The notes beneath the pieces were generated by a model that worked only from the letters and a program-made list of their open reading frames with translations, had not been told where the DNA came from and did no database searches. Both the position numbers and the translations under genes were made by a program. Shown one piece after another: positions 7,464 through 14,849 of a DNA stretch of 40,830 nt (position 1 is its first letter; each line of letters starts with the position of its first letter). Source of the DNA: an uncultured Alphaproteobacteria bacterium (GTDB lineage: Bacteria; Pseudomonadota; Alphaproteobacteria; UBA8366; GCA-2717185). The stretch is from NCBI GenBank assembly GCA_943788635.1, contig CALSRA010000044.1:1-40830 (forward strand), in the 5' to 3' direction.

Positions 7464-9482
7464 TCAGAATTCGACTTTTGCCGTCAGCAACAGCGTCCTC
7501 CCGGGTTCCTTGAAGGGGATGACCTGGGCATTGTCCGCGCCAGATGTCGCACGGTCGGCATAGCTGCGATCCAGCAGGTTCTTCAGGTCGGCACGCAATG
7601 TGATGTAGTCGAAGCCTTCCGGTCGCCACTGCCCGTAGATATTCACGACGGTGTAGCCCTTTGCCGGGGCGGCCTGATTTTCGTCATCGCGCAGTGCTGT
7701 TTCCGAGGAAGCGCCGATCCGGATACCGCTGTCGAAGAAATCATGGGCGGCTTCGGCCGTGAACAGGTCACCCATCTGCAGCCCGTGGAACGAGGCAACG
7801 CCACTGGTCAGCAGGTCACCATCCGACCGGAAGTGATTATGGGAGTATGTGCCACGGACAAAGCCGGTGCCGTAGTCATACTGGCCGGCGACATTGACAC
7901 CGCGCGACAACAGGTCGCGGGTGCTGTTGCGGGTCACGCTACCACGGTCATGGGTGTCGTAAATTTCGTTATAGTAGAAGTTGACGTCACCGGAAAAACC
8001 GCCCTGTTCGGCCTTGAGACCGACCTTGTAATTGGCGGAGCGCGATGAGGTCAGGCCGGTATAGTTCCATTGGCCGCCGAAATTGTAGATTGCCGATTCA
8101 CCCAGTGGAATGCCGCCATAGGTCGTGCCCGCGCCGGCGTAGGGCGTGACCCCCGGGACGATGTCATATTCCAGGTTGATGTTGCCGCTCAGGCCGCTGC
8201 CGTCGATTTCGGTTCCTTCGATACCCTCAAACGACTGGCGGTCGAAGCGGCCGCCCAGCGAGATGCGGAACTGGTCGGTAATGCGCATACGCGCCTGCAC
8301 GAACCCACCGATATTGGTTGAGGTTTCCTCGTTCACCAGTTGTGTCGCGCCGCCAAGGCTGCGTTCGATATTGCCAAGCCCCGTGTCGTGGAAAAAATCG
8401 AAGCCGGTCGTGATCTTGCCGGACTGGAAAATGCCCAGATCGGTTGAAAACGTATTGGCGAACTTGCCGTTGTAGCTTTCGGTTTCCGATGCGAGGTCGA
8501 TGGTGTTCGGCCCGAATGCCAACTCATCGATGAATAACGACGACTTGTTATAGCTCAGCACCACTTCCGGGTTCAGCATGTCGGTCGGGTTTTCATCGGT
8601 ATAGGCAATGCTGTAGGTCCGGCGCTCGAAGCGCTGGAATGTTGCCGGCGCGCCGTTTACCAGTGCACCGAAATTGGCCCGGTTCGGGCGGATGCCGGCG
8701 TCTTCCAGCATGCCGGCATTGAATTCGATCCGGCTGCCGGTATTGCCCGACCATGCGAATTTTCCCAGGTAATTCCGCATTTCCGGGGCCGTGCCCAGCG
8801 CCTCGACACCATCGCCATCGGTGTAATTGCGGCCGCCGTCATTGGAGCCGTACAGCAGCCCCTCGAAGCCGTCATACTGGGCGGCAAGGGTCAGGACCTC
8901 GCTGAAGCCATGAACATTTGAATCGTATTGCAACTGCCCGTATCCGCCGAACATGTCGTCGCGTTCCAGCAGGTCACGCGCGTCCTTGGTTTCAAAGGCG
9001 ATTGACCCACCCAATGACCCGGGCCCTACATCGGCCGGGCCGACGCCGGTTTCGGTGCGCACCGTTTTCAGCAGGCCGGGGTCGATGATCGCCGTGCCCA
9101 GATGATGGAATGCCGAATTGACCTGCCGGGCGCCGTCGATCTTGACGTTCAGGTTGGTGTCCTCGATGCCGTTGACATAGATCTTGCGCGATACGTCCGA
9201 TCCGCCGCCGACATTGATTGCCGCTTCAGCGCCGAATACTTCCTTGATGTCGGAAGGGTTGGCGCGTTCGATCTGTTCTTCACGGACCTGGACGCCACCG
9301 GGGGCCACTTCAGTCGCCGTCACGGAAATCGGTTCCAGTACCGCGGCGCCGTCCTGCGCCGACTGCGCATTTGATAGGCCTGGGGCGAGGATGAGCGATG
9401 CGCCCAGTATGATTGCGGCATGGCTGGCCGTTATGGATGTATACGGCGCCCGCCCGCGCGTGAAACCTCGGTTACTCGTCAT
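7464..9482 (-). CDS. TonB-dependent outer-membrane receptor
   Basis: About 672 residues from the ATG at 9482. I prefer this start because GGGAAG lies 8-10 bp upstream and it places a signal sequence (about residues 18-40, ending LSNAQSA) correctly. A start at 9566 would prepend 28 basic residues. A plug domain follows (about 45-170: VLEPISVTATEV, then GVGPADVGPGSLGGSIAFET), and then a 22-strand-type barrel ending in the typical terminal Phe. The plug wording resembles the haem/haemoglobin-like branch more than classical siderophore receptors, but the substrate is not certain. It needs TonB-ExbB-ExbD, encoded on both sides. An iron-box-like motif sits at 9521-9543. Confidence 0.92.
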   Translation of the reverse strand: MTSNRGFTRGRAPYTSITASHAAIILGASLILAPGLSNAQSAQDGAAVLEPISVTATEVAPGGVQVREEQIERANPSDIKEVFGAEAAINVGGGSDVSRKIYVNGIEDTNLNVKIDGARQVNSAFHHLGTAIIDPGLLKTVRTETGVGPADVGPGSLGGSIAFETKDARDLLERDDMFGGYGQLQYDSNVHGFSEVLTLAAQYDGFEGLLYGSNDGGRNYTDGDGVEALGTAPEMRNYLGKFAWSGNTGSRIEFNAGMLEDAGIRPNRANFGALVNGAPATFQRFERRTYSIAYTDENPTDMLNPEVVLSYNKSSLFIDELAFGPNTIDLASETESYNGKFANTFSTDLGIFQSGKITTGFDFFHDTGLGNIERSLGGATQLVNEETSTNIGGFVQARMRITDQFRISLGGRFDRQSFEGIEGTEIDGSGLSGNINLEYDIVPGVTPYAGAGTTYGGIPLGESAIYNFGGQWNYTGLTSSRSANYKVGLKAEQGGFSGDVNFYYNEIYDTHDRGSVTRNSTRDLLSRGVNVAGQYDYGTGFVRGTYSHNHFRSDGDLLTSGVASFHGLQMGDLFTAEAAHDFFDSGIRIGASSETALRDDENQAAPAKGYTVVNIYGQWRPEGFDYITLRADLKNLLDRSYADRATSGADNAQVIPFKEPGRTLLLTAKVEF

Positions 9483-9520
9483 TGGTCTTCCCGTCCTTGC
9501 CCTGAATTCGAAGTCGCGTT

Positions 9521-9543
9521 TATTGCGAATGGTTCTTAATAAC
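9521..9543 (-). promoter_or_regulatory. Putative iron-box operator upstream of the receptor
   Basis: TATTGCGAATGGTTCTTAAT (plus strand 9521-9540) lies about 40 bp before the receptor start. It shares the core TGCGAAT and spacing with motifs at 9681 and 11749, and resembles half of a Fur-type box. The regulator could be Fur/Irr-like or the AraC protein encoded next door. Confidence 0.45.
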
Positions 9544-9680
9544 ATCAGGTCTACGGGAAGCGCCACGCTGAAGGCTTTTCCGAAATCGCAAATAACGTTT
9601 CAAAAATCACAAATAAAACAACATTTTGACCAATCAGGTTCACCGCCGTGATGGGGGTGTATCGAACCGGGTGCTTTACA

Positions 9681-9703
9681 TATTGCGAATTATTATTAAT
9701 ATC
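9681..9703 (+). promoter_or_regulatory. Putative iron-box operator upstream of the AraC regulator
   Basis: TATTGCGAATTATTATTAAT (9681-9700) lies about 80-100 bp before the start of the interrupted AraC-type gene and in the divergent gap with the receptor. It matches the motif at 9521-9540 in 15 of 20 positions. Position and similarity suggest coordinated control of the two divergent units. Confidence 0.45.
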
Positions 9704-9951
9704 AAGAAGATCGACCGGCATGCGGTGCTCGCCGTCTGGCGGTGCGGAAGCGCATGACCGAAGACCAGGGAAAAGGCTGATGTTGACGAAGGACGCCCGC
9801 CGGCAGGACAGGAACATTACGCATCATGCGTTGCTGCGGATGTCCGATACGCGGTCGGACGGATCCTACGCGATCACCGCGCCAGCGCTGGCGATGCGCG
9901 ATACCGCGATCATGGGCCAATTCAACAACGTTGAATGCCATTCGGGTCTTA

Positions 9952-10883
9952 GTGTCCGGCCCGAAATGAGTTGAGTGATTTCAGTAAGTTGTGATTCTCT
10001 CGTTTGTGTTGAAGCAAATGAGGAGACACAACATGTGGACTGAGATCACCCGCCCGCAGTTTGATCGTTCGAGCCTTCGTTACGCAAGCGACTTGACGGA
10101 TAAGGAGTGGCGTTTGATTTCGCCATTATTGTCCCCGCCGCGTCGATTAGGCCGCCCGCGAACCACGGATTTTCGAGAAGTGGTGAATGGGATTTTTTAT
10201 GTGGCGCGCACCGGTTGCCAATGGCGCATGGTGCCCCGGGAATTTCCGCCACGCAGTACGATCCAGCGATATTTTTACGCTTGGCGCTCGGATGGAACCT
10301 TGCACGTCATCAATCGCCAACTGGTGATGTCGATGCGGGAAACCTCTGGGCGCACGACCAGCCCGACCGCCGGGGTGATCGACAGCCAGACGGTGAAAAC
10401 CACGGAAAGCGGCGGTGTTCGGGGCTATGACGCGGGAAAGAAGGTCAAAGGGCGCAAGCGTCATATCGTGACCGACACAGGCGGCTTTCTGGTCGCCGTC
10501 ATGGTTCACGCCGCCGATATCCAGGATCGCGACGGCGCGCCCGCGCTGTTGGCGTCGATACGCCACGCCTTTCCCCGGTTGCGCCATGTTTTCGCCGATG
10601 GTGGTTACGCGGGACCGAAGTTGCGCGACGCGCTGGCCAAACTTGGGAAGTGGACCGTGCAGATCGTCAAGCGCTCCGACGCCGCCAAGGGGTTCGTATT
10701 GTTGCCCCGCCGCTGGGTGGTTGAGCGCACCTTCGCTTGGCTCGGTCGTAACCGCCGTCTCGCCAAAGATTTCGAGGAAACCATCGAAAGCGCGGAGGCA
10801 TGGCTCCTGATCGCCAGCATTCAACTGCTCGCCCGACGATTGGCAAGAGCATGAAAACATGGATATCATTTCGAGTCAGACTC
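9952..10883 (+). mobile_element. IS5-family insertion sequence, copy 2 (932 bp)
   Basis: Same length, terminal repeats and apparent sequence as the copy at 1071-2002, in the same orientation 8881 bp away. It is flanked by TTA at 9949-9951 and 10884-10886. It lies inside the AraC-type regulator gene, and both flanks rejoin into a continuous reading frame, which proves a simple insertion. The two direct copies could recombine and delete tonB through the receptor gene. Confidence 0.94.
10033..10854 (+). CDS. IS5-family DDE transposase, copy 2
   Basis: A 273-residue transposase identical in every residue to the one at 1152-1973, with the same DDE positions and the same AGGAG ribosome site before the ATG. 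Its stop TGA overlaps an ATG (GCATGA), and a second ATG at 10859 opens the frame leading into the downstream part of the AraC gene. Transcription of the transposase could therefore also express the truncated regulator. Confidence 0.93.
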   Translation: MWTEITRPQFDRSSLRYASDLTDKEWRLISPLLSPPRRLGRPRTTDFREVVNGIFYVARTGCQWRMVPREFPPRSTIQRYFYAWRSDGTLHVINRQLVMSMRETSGRTTSPTAGVIDSQTVKTTESGGVRGYDAGKKVKGRKRHIVTDTGGFLVAVMVHAADIQDRDGAPALLASIRHAFPRLRHVFADGGYAGPKLRDALAKLGKWTVQIVKRSDAAKGFVLLPRRWVVERTFAWLGRNRRLAKDFEETIESAEAWLLIASIQLLARRLARA

Positions 10884-11740
10884 TTAGGGTCCATGCGAGC
10901 GAGACGGAAGAGGCGCACGATCTGAACATCCAGTGGCTCGTGCAGCCGGTCCTGAAGGTCGCCATCATTCTGGAGGGGACGCTGACGGTCTGGCTGGATG
11001 ACAAGCCGATACAACTGGGGCGTTCGGAAGGCAGTGCCGGACATGCCTGGGCGCTGACCGAGCCGATGCTGTTGCGCCGGGAATCGCAAAAAGGCATGCG
11101 TGTCCGCAAGCTCATGATCAGCATCCCGCCGGACTGGGTCCGGGAATTGTTGCAGGATCAGACGCTGCCCAACGGGAACTTGCAGCGATTTATCGATACG
11201 CATTGTGCGACGGCTGCGTGGACCCCGTCGAAACACGTTCTGTCGCTGGCGGAACAGATACTCAATCCGACGGAAGGACCGAAGCCGATCCAGAATATGG
11301 CGGTGGAGAGCAAGGCCATTGAAATCGTGCGCGAGGCTTTGTCGTTCATCATCACGCCGGCCACGGGCGCGGTGGTGGCAACCCGGCGCGTCGGCACCCA
11401 GTTCCGCGCCCAGCGCATCCGGCGGTATTTGCAGGAAAACCTGGATCGTAATCCGTCGCTGCAGACGATGGCGCAGGAATTCGGGTTGAGTGTCGGGTCG
11501 ATGCAGGCGGCGTTCAAGAAATCCTACAATACGACGATTGCGGAATTCCGCCGTGATCTTCGATTGCAGCAGGCGCGCACCGCGATCGAACTGGACGGGG
11601 TCACCGTCAGCGAGGCGGCCTACCGCGCCGGATACGCCAATCCCGCGAGTTTTTCGACGGCGTTCAAACGGCGTTTCGGCTTCGCGCCGTCGTTCTCGAA
11701 GGAATGATCCGCGCCATTGGAGTGAGCGGCCTAAAAACAT

Positions 11741-11767
11741 TTATTGATAATGCGAATCATTCAAAAT
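11741..11767 (+). promoter_or_regulatory. Putative iron-box operator upstream of the exb operon
   Basis: TTGATAATGCGAATCATTC (11744-11762) resembles Fur boxes of other proteobacteria and shares AATGCGAATNATT with the motifs at 9521 and 9681. It lies about 70-90 bp before the first gene of the exb operon, where a promoter is expected. Confidence 0.55.
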
Positions 11768-11832
11768 AACTTGGCGCTACAGAGCAGGGGCCATCTGCCG
11801 TGCTGCCGCTTCAGGCCGACAAGGGTAAATAA

Positions 11833-12246
11833 ATGTTCCGATTAGCTGTTTTTGTACTGTTACTGGGGGCCGCAGCGCTGCCCGCGCGCGCCGAGGGGCC
11901 GGTTGTCGCGGTGGAACTGAACAAGCTGGAAGCGAACGGCGCGGCGTGCCGGGCATACCTGGTGCTGCGAAACGATGCGGGTACGGCGTTCGAATCCCTG
12001 AAGTTCGACCTGGTGATGTTCGATGCCGACGGCGTTGTCGCCCTACGGCTGGCGGTCGAGGCCGCGCCGCTGACAGCAGGCAAGACCAGCCTGAAGGTCT
12101 TCGACATTGCGGACCAGCCCTGTGCCGGGATCGGCCGTGTCCTGCTGAATGACATCATGGCCTGCCGCGTTGCGGCGGGGCCCCGGGACGATTGTCTTGC
12201 GCTTGTGAAAACCACGTCGCGGACGACGACACCCTTTATCAAATAA
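11833..12246 (+). CDS. Small periplasmic protein with four cysteines, first gene of exb operon
   Basis: A 137-residue protein I do not recognise by name. Residues 1-20 are a clear Sec signal peptide (hydrophobic FVLLLGAAAL, cut after ARA). The mature part looks beta-rich and contains four Cys residues (in AACRAY, QPCAG, MACRV and DDCLA), enough for two disulfides. It ends without a membrane anchor. An AAGGG ribosome site precedes the ATG. It lies 28 bp before exbB in the same direction, so it probably assists the TonB system in the periplasm; that role is inference from position only. Confidence 0.8.
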   Translation: MFRLAVFVLLLGAAALPARAEGPVVAVELNKLEANGAACRAYLVLRNDAGTAFESLKFDLVMFDADGVVALRLAVEAAPLTAGKTSLKVFDIADQPCAGIGRVLLNDIMACRVAAGPRDDCLALVKTTSRTTTPFIK

Positions 12247-12274
12247 CCTTTCTGAACCTGCGGATACAGACACC

Positions 12275-13048
12275 ATGAACAACGAAGAAACAATCGCGCC
12301 AGTCGCGCCGGCCGCGCCCGAGGGCATGCTGGACGGTATCCATGCCGGCGTATCGGGGCTGATCGAATCCGGCGGTCCGGTCGTGGCGATCCTGCTGGCC
12401 ATGTCGGTGGTGGCGCTCGCGATCGTGCTGGCCAAACTGTGGCAATTCCGTCAGGCGCGGCTTGGCGACCGCCGGACGGCGCGGGCGGCGCTGGGCCTCT
12501 ACAAGGCCGGGCGGGAAGAGGAAGCGCTCGTACTGCTCAGCGGAGCGGCAAACCCTGTCGCCTGGGTGCTGGGGCTGGCAATCCGCGGACAGATGCGCGG
12601 TGTCGCCGAGGGCAAACTGCGGGAGGAACTGATCCGTTGCGGCAGTGATGCGCTGGAATCGCTGCGCGGCTTGATGCGACCGCTGGAAGTCATCGCCTCG
12701 CTGGCGCCGCTACTCGGTCTGTTCGGCACGGTGCTGGGGATGATCGAGGCATTCCGCCAGCTCTCCGAAGCGGGCAACCAGGTTGATCCGTCGATCCTGT
12801 CCGGCGGCATCTGGGAAGCGCTGCTGACGACCGCGGTCGGGCTTGCCGTGGCAATCCCCGCTGTCGTGGCCCAGAACTGGCTGGAACGGCGCGTCGACCG
12901 GGTCGCCTTCGAACTCGACAATATCGTCACCCAGGTTTTCACCGAAGACCTGTCCGAAGAGCCCGGTATCCGGGTGGAGCCCCGGAAGGAAGCGCGTACC
13001 CATGCAGCCGCAAGCATCCGCACCGCCGTCGCTACGACTGGCGAATAG
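12275..13048 (+). CDS. exbB: ExbB/TolQ/MotA-family proton channel protein
   Basis: A 257-residue inner-membrane protein of the ExbB family, forming the pentamer around ExbD that converts proton flow into TonB movement. Three membrane segments are visible at about residues 35-57, 138-160 and 180-203. The last two carry the family pattern LAPLLGLFGTVLGMIEAF and EALLTTAVGLAVAIPAVVAQN. The N-terminus is Ala/Pro-rich, and the C-terminal tail is about 50 residues. Its 3' end overlaps the first exbD by 47 bp. TolQ is less likely because there is no tolA, tolB or pal nearby and the locus is full of iron-uptake genes. Confidence 0.92.
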   Translation: MNNEETIAPVAPAAPEGMLDGIHAGVSGLIESGGPVVAILLAMSVVALAIVLAKLWQFRQARLGDRRTARAALGLYKAGREEEALVLLSGAANPVAWVLGLAIRGQMRGVAEGKLREELIRCGSDALESLRGLMRPLEVIASLAPLLGLFGTVLGMIEAFRQLSEAGNQVDPSILSGGIWEALLTTAVGLAVAIPAVVAQNWLERRVDRVAFELDNIVTQVFTEDLSEEPGIRVEPRKEARTHAAASIRTAVATTGE

Positions 13049-13427
13049 GCAGGCAAGGCGCCGCACGTCGATCAGCCTGACGCCGCTGATCGACGTTGTC
13101 TTCATCCTGCTGGTCTTCTTCATGCTCGCGTCGTCCTTTCTGGATTGGCGGGCGATTGATTTGAGCGCGCCCGGCAAGGGAGCGGTCGCGCCGGCGATGG
13201 AAGGCGCCATGCTGGTTGAACTGCGGTCTGACGGATTGCGTCTGGCCGGGCAGTCGATCACCCTGTCGGCGCTGGCGGAACGGGTTGGCGAGAAGGTCCG
13301 GCAGAAACCCGATCAGCGGGTCGTTATCCGGCCCGCCGCCGGCATTGTCCTGCAGGACGCCATCGCGGTGCTTGATGCATTGTCGGCGGCAGGGGCGCGT
13401 GACCTTTCCCTGACGCGCAGCCGGTAG
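13002..13427 (+). CDS. exbD: ExbD-family protein with canonical membrane aspartate
   Basis: A 141-residue protein with one N-terminal membrane segment (about residues 25-45) and a periplasmic C-terminal domain. The segment reads TPLIDVVFILLVFFML, with the proton-carrying Asp at 31. I chose the ATG at 13002 because GGAAGGAAGCG lies before it and the resulting N-terminus is the right length. The gene overlaps exbB by 47 bp. It is followed after only 6 bp by a second exbD-like gene. Confidence 0.92.
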   Translation: MQPQASAPPSLRLANRQARRRTSISLTPLIDVVFILLVFFMLASSFLDWRAIDLSAPGKGAVAPAMEGAMLVELRSDGLRLAGQSITLSALAERVGEKVRQKPDQRVVIRPAAGIVLQDAIAVLDALSAAGARDLSLTRSR

Positions 13428-13433
13428 GACGCC

Positions 13434-13835
13434 ATGCAGTTTTCCCAAAGCCGCCGGAAGAACGAAGAAGAGCGTATCCTGCCGCTCATCAATATCGTCT
13501 TCCTGCTGCTGATCTTTTTCATGCTGGCCGGACGGCTGGCCGCATCGGACCCGTTCGAGGTAACGCCCGCCCGCTCCGCAAGCGAGGGACAGGCGGCGGT
13601 GCCGGAACTGCTGGTGCTGGTCGGCGCGGGCGGTGAACTGGCGCTGGACGGCGTGATTATGGATGAAGCGTCGCTTGGTGCTGCCGTTGCCGAACGGTTG
13701 ACGGCGGCAGATACCCGGGTGCGGTTGAAGGCGGATGGCGGCGCGATGACCGACGAGGTCGTTGCGGTGATGGAATTGCTGCGAGACGCGGGTGTCAAGA
13801 AACTCAATCTGCTGACCGTGCCGCTCCAGCGATAA
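13434..13835 (+). CDS. Second ExbD-family protein, membrane Asp replaced by Asn
   Basis: A 133-residue ExbD-like protein: short basic/acidic cytoplasmic N-terminus, one membrane segment (about 16-34) and a periplasmic domain with the usual repeating beta/alpha pattern. At the position of the essential proton-carrying Asp it has Asn20 (LPLINIVFLLLIFFML), whereas the preceding ExbD has Asp in the same context. In E. coli ExbD this Asp (D25) is needed for function. The pair may therefore form a heterodimer inside one ExbB pentamer with only one protonatable site. It is the last gene of the operon, 30 bp before a convergent oxygenase gene. Confidence 0.88.
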   Translation: MQFSQSRRKNEEERILPLINIVFLLLIFFMLAGRLAASDPFEVTPARSASEGQAAVPELLVLVGAGGELALDGVIMDEASLGAAVAERLTAADTRVRLKADGGAMTDEVVAVMELLRDAGVKKLNLLTVPLQR

Positions 13836-13844
13836 ACCCGCGAT

Positions 13845-13866
13845 CCGGCTCGACCGGTTTTGTTTT
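13845..13866 (+). terminator. Weak terminator after the exb operon
   Basis: CCGG, a 5-nt loop and CCGG (13845-13857), followed directly by TTTTGTTTT. The stem is short, so termination may be incomplete. It lies in the 30-bp gap between convergent genes. Confidence 0.4.
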
Positions 13867-14384
13867 CAGGGAAGGTCGATCCGGTTGGGATGCGCGCCCT
13901 GGGCGCGAAACCAGCCGGCGATGGAAAGCCGCTCGCCATTGACCCTCAGAACCTCATGGGGAAAATCTTCGCTCAGAAAGACAACGATGGTGCCGAACAG
14001 GGGCGGGACATGCACGGGGGTATCCGATCCGGCGCCGGTGAACAGAACCAGTTCGCCGCCATCGGCAGCGACCCAGCCCTTGTTCAGGTAGAGGATGATG
14101 GAAAGGACCCTGTTTCCTTCGCCGGAAAATGCATCCTGGTGCCGTCGATAAAAGTCGCCTTCCGCATAATGGGCGAAGTGACTTTCGAAGGAAAACAGCC
14201 CCAGGAACAGCCGGGTATTGAGGAACTGCTGCATCGTTTCCATCCAGTCCACCCATCCGGTTTCCGCTTCGGATGCGCCGTCGATCCATGAAATTTCGTC
14301 ATTGCGGACAAGCGCATCCAGCGTGAATGCCCCATCCCGTCCGATGCCGGCCTTGCGGAATGTCTGGAATGAATTGCCCTGCAA
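13866..14384 (-). CDS. 2-oxoglutarate/Fe(II)-dependent oxygenase (start codon unclear)
   Basis: A P4H/EGL-9-like dioxygenase fold. The iron ligands are HxD (H82, D84 in YRRHQDAF) and H143 in FPHEVL. R152 in the following strand (ERLSIAGWFR) would hold 2-oxoglutarate. The given start is TTG at 14384. Clear coding sequence continues upstream in the same frame to about 14510 (LDIVVDESLPFFERLALDL... then GLAERLWGQ), matching the usual N-terminus of the family, but no ATG, GTG or TTG is available there. Further up the frame meets TAA at 14553-14555, with an ATG at 14580-14582 before that. Either a rare start codon is used or the gene has lost its start. The substrate is unknown. It converges on the exb operon. 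Confidence 0.75.
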   Translation of the reverse strand: MQGNSFQTFRKAGIGRDGAFTLDALVRNDEISWIDGASEAETGWVDWMETMQQFLNTRLFLGLFSFESHFAHYAEGDFYRRHQDAFSGEGNRVLSIILYLNKGWVAADGGELVLFTGAGSDTPVHVPPLFGTIVVFLSEDFPHEVLRVNGERLSIAGWFRAQGAHPNRIDLP

Positions 14385-14584
14385 CTGCCCCCACAGCCTT
14401 TCGGCAAGGCCGGTCGGCAGGGCATCGGCATGTATGCTGTATCCCTTTTCCGTAAGGTCCAGGGCCAGGCGCTCAAAGAAGGGTAGGCTCTCGTCGACAA
14501 CAATATCCAGTATCTTGGCTTTCGCAGTTTTGCGCCGGAATTCTAAATTGCGTTACCACGAAGCCATCGGCGTGTCTTGCATTT

Positions 14585-14849
14585 ACTGAAAAATTATGCT
14601 ATTAATCCTATTTAGTGGCGGCCTGAAAACACTCCGGCAGGGCGGGCAGGCAAAAATGTAGACAAATGTAGACATTTTTCGACCGTTTCAACCTGTTTTC
14701 TTGTGTTATCAAAGGGTTAATACGTCTGGATCGATCAAAAATGATGATTTTTTGCACCGGGCAGCATGTTTTTTGGCTGCCGGGGGCAACAGCACTGTCA
14801 GAGGAAATGACCCGAAGGCGCTATTCCTGAAGGGATGAACCTTGCGGGT
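14585..14849. promoter_or_regulatory. Non-coding gap with tandem TGTAGACA sites inside an inverted repeat
   Basis: No gene seen in this 265-bp gap. At 14652-14679 AAAAATGT and ACATTTTT flank two copies of TGTAGACA spaced 10 bp apart (one helical turn), an arrangement typical of a dimeric repressor site. It lies about 70-100 bp upstream of the oxygenase coding region. At 14758-14785 there is an imperfect hairpin (GGCAGC/GCTGCC). At 14836-14852 TGAACC/GGTTCA overlaps the stop of the molybdenum hydroxylase gene. Confidence 0.4.

Larger units (their letters stand above)
9780..11707 (+). pseudogene. AraC-family iron-uptake regulator interrupted by IS copy 2
   Basis: The gene is split into 9780-9951 and 10887-11707. 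Removing the IS and one TTA copy rejoins the halves in the same frame (...NVECHSGL-R-VHASETEEAHDL...), giving a 330-residue protein. The size and N-terminal style are like PchR/YbtA siderophore-uptake activators. The C-terminal part has two helix-turn-helix units (about the last 100 residues; LQTMAQEFGLSVGSMQAAF and VSEAAYRAGYANPASFSTAF). The ATG at 9780 is supported by AAGG 5-8 bp upstream. The IS right end supplies an ATG (10859) in frame with the downstream part, so a protein with MDIISSQTL replacing the first 57 residues is possible. It lacks the first part of the sensory domain but keeps the DNA-binding domain. Location between the receptor and the exb operon suggests it controls both. 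Confidence 0.88.

Noticed and set aside
1071..10883. Composite transposon carrying the iron-uptake genes
   Set aside because: Each IS copy has its own TTA duplication, and the flanks of copy 2 rejoin into one gene. The region was therefore already contiguous before both insertions. It is two independent simple insertions.
13866..14384. PiuC/YbiX-type iron-regulated hydroxylase
   Set aside because: It is a 2-oxoglutarate/Fe(II) enzyme next to exb genes, but the sequence around HxD and the C-terminus fits the EGL-9/P4H-like group, not the PiuC pattern.
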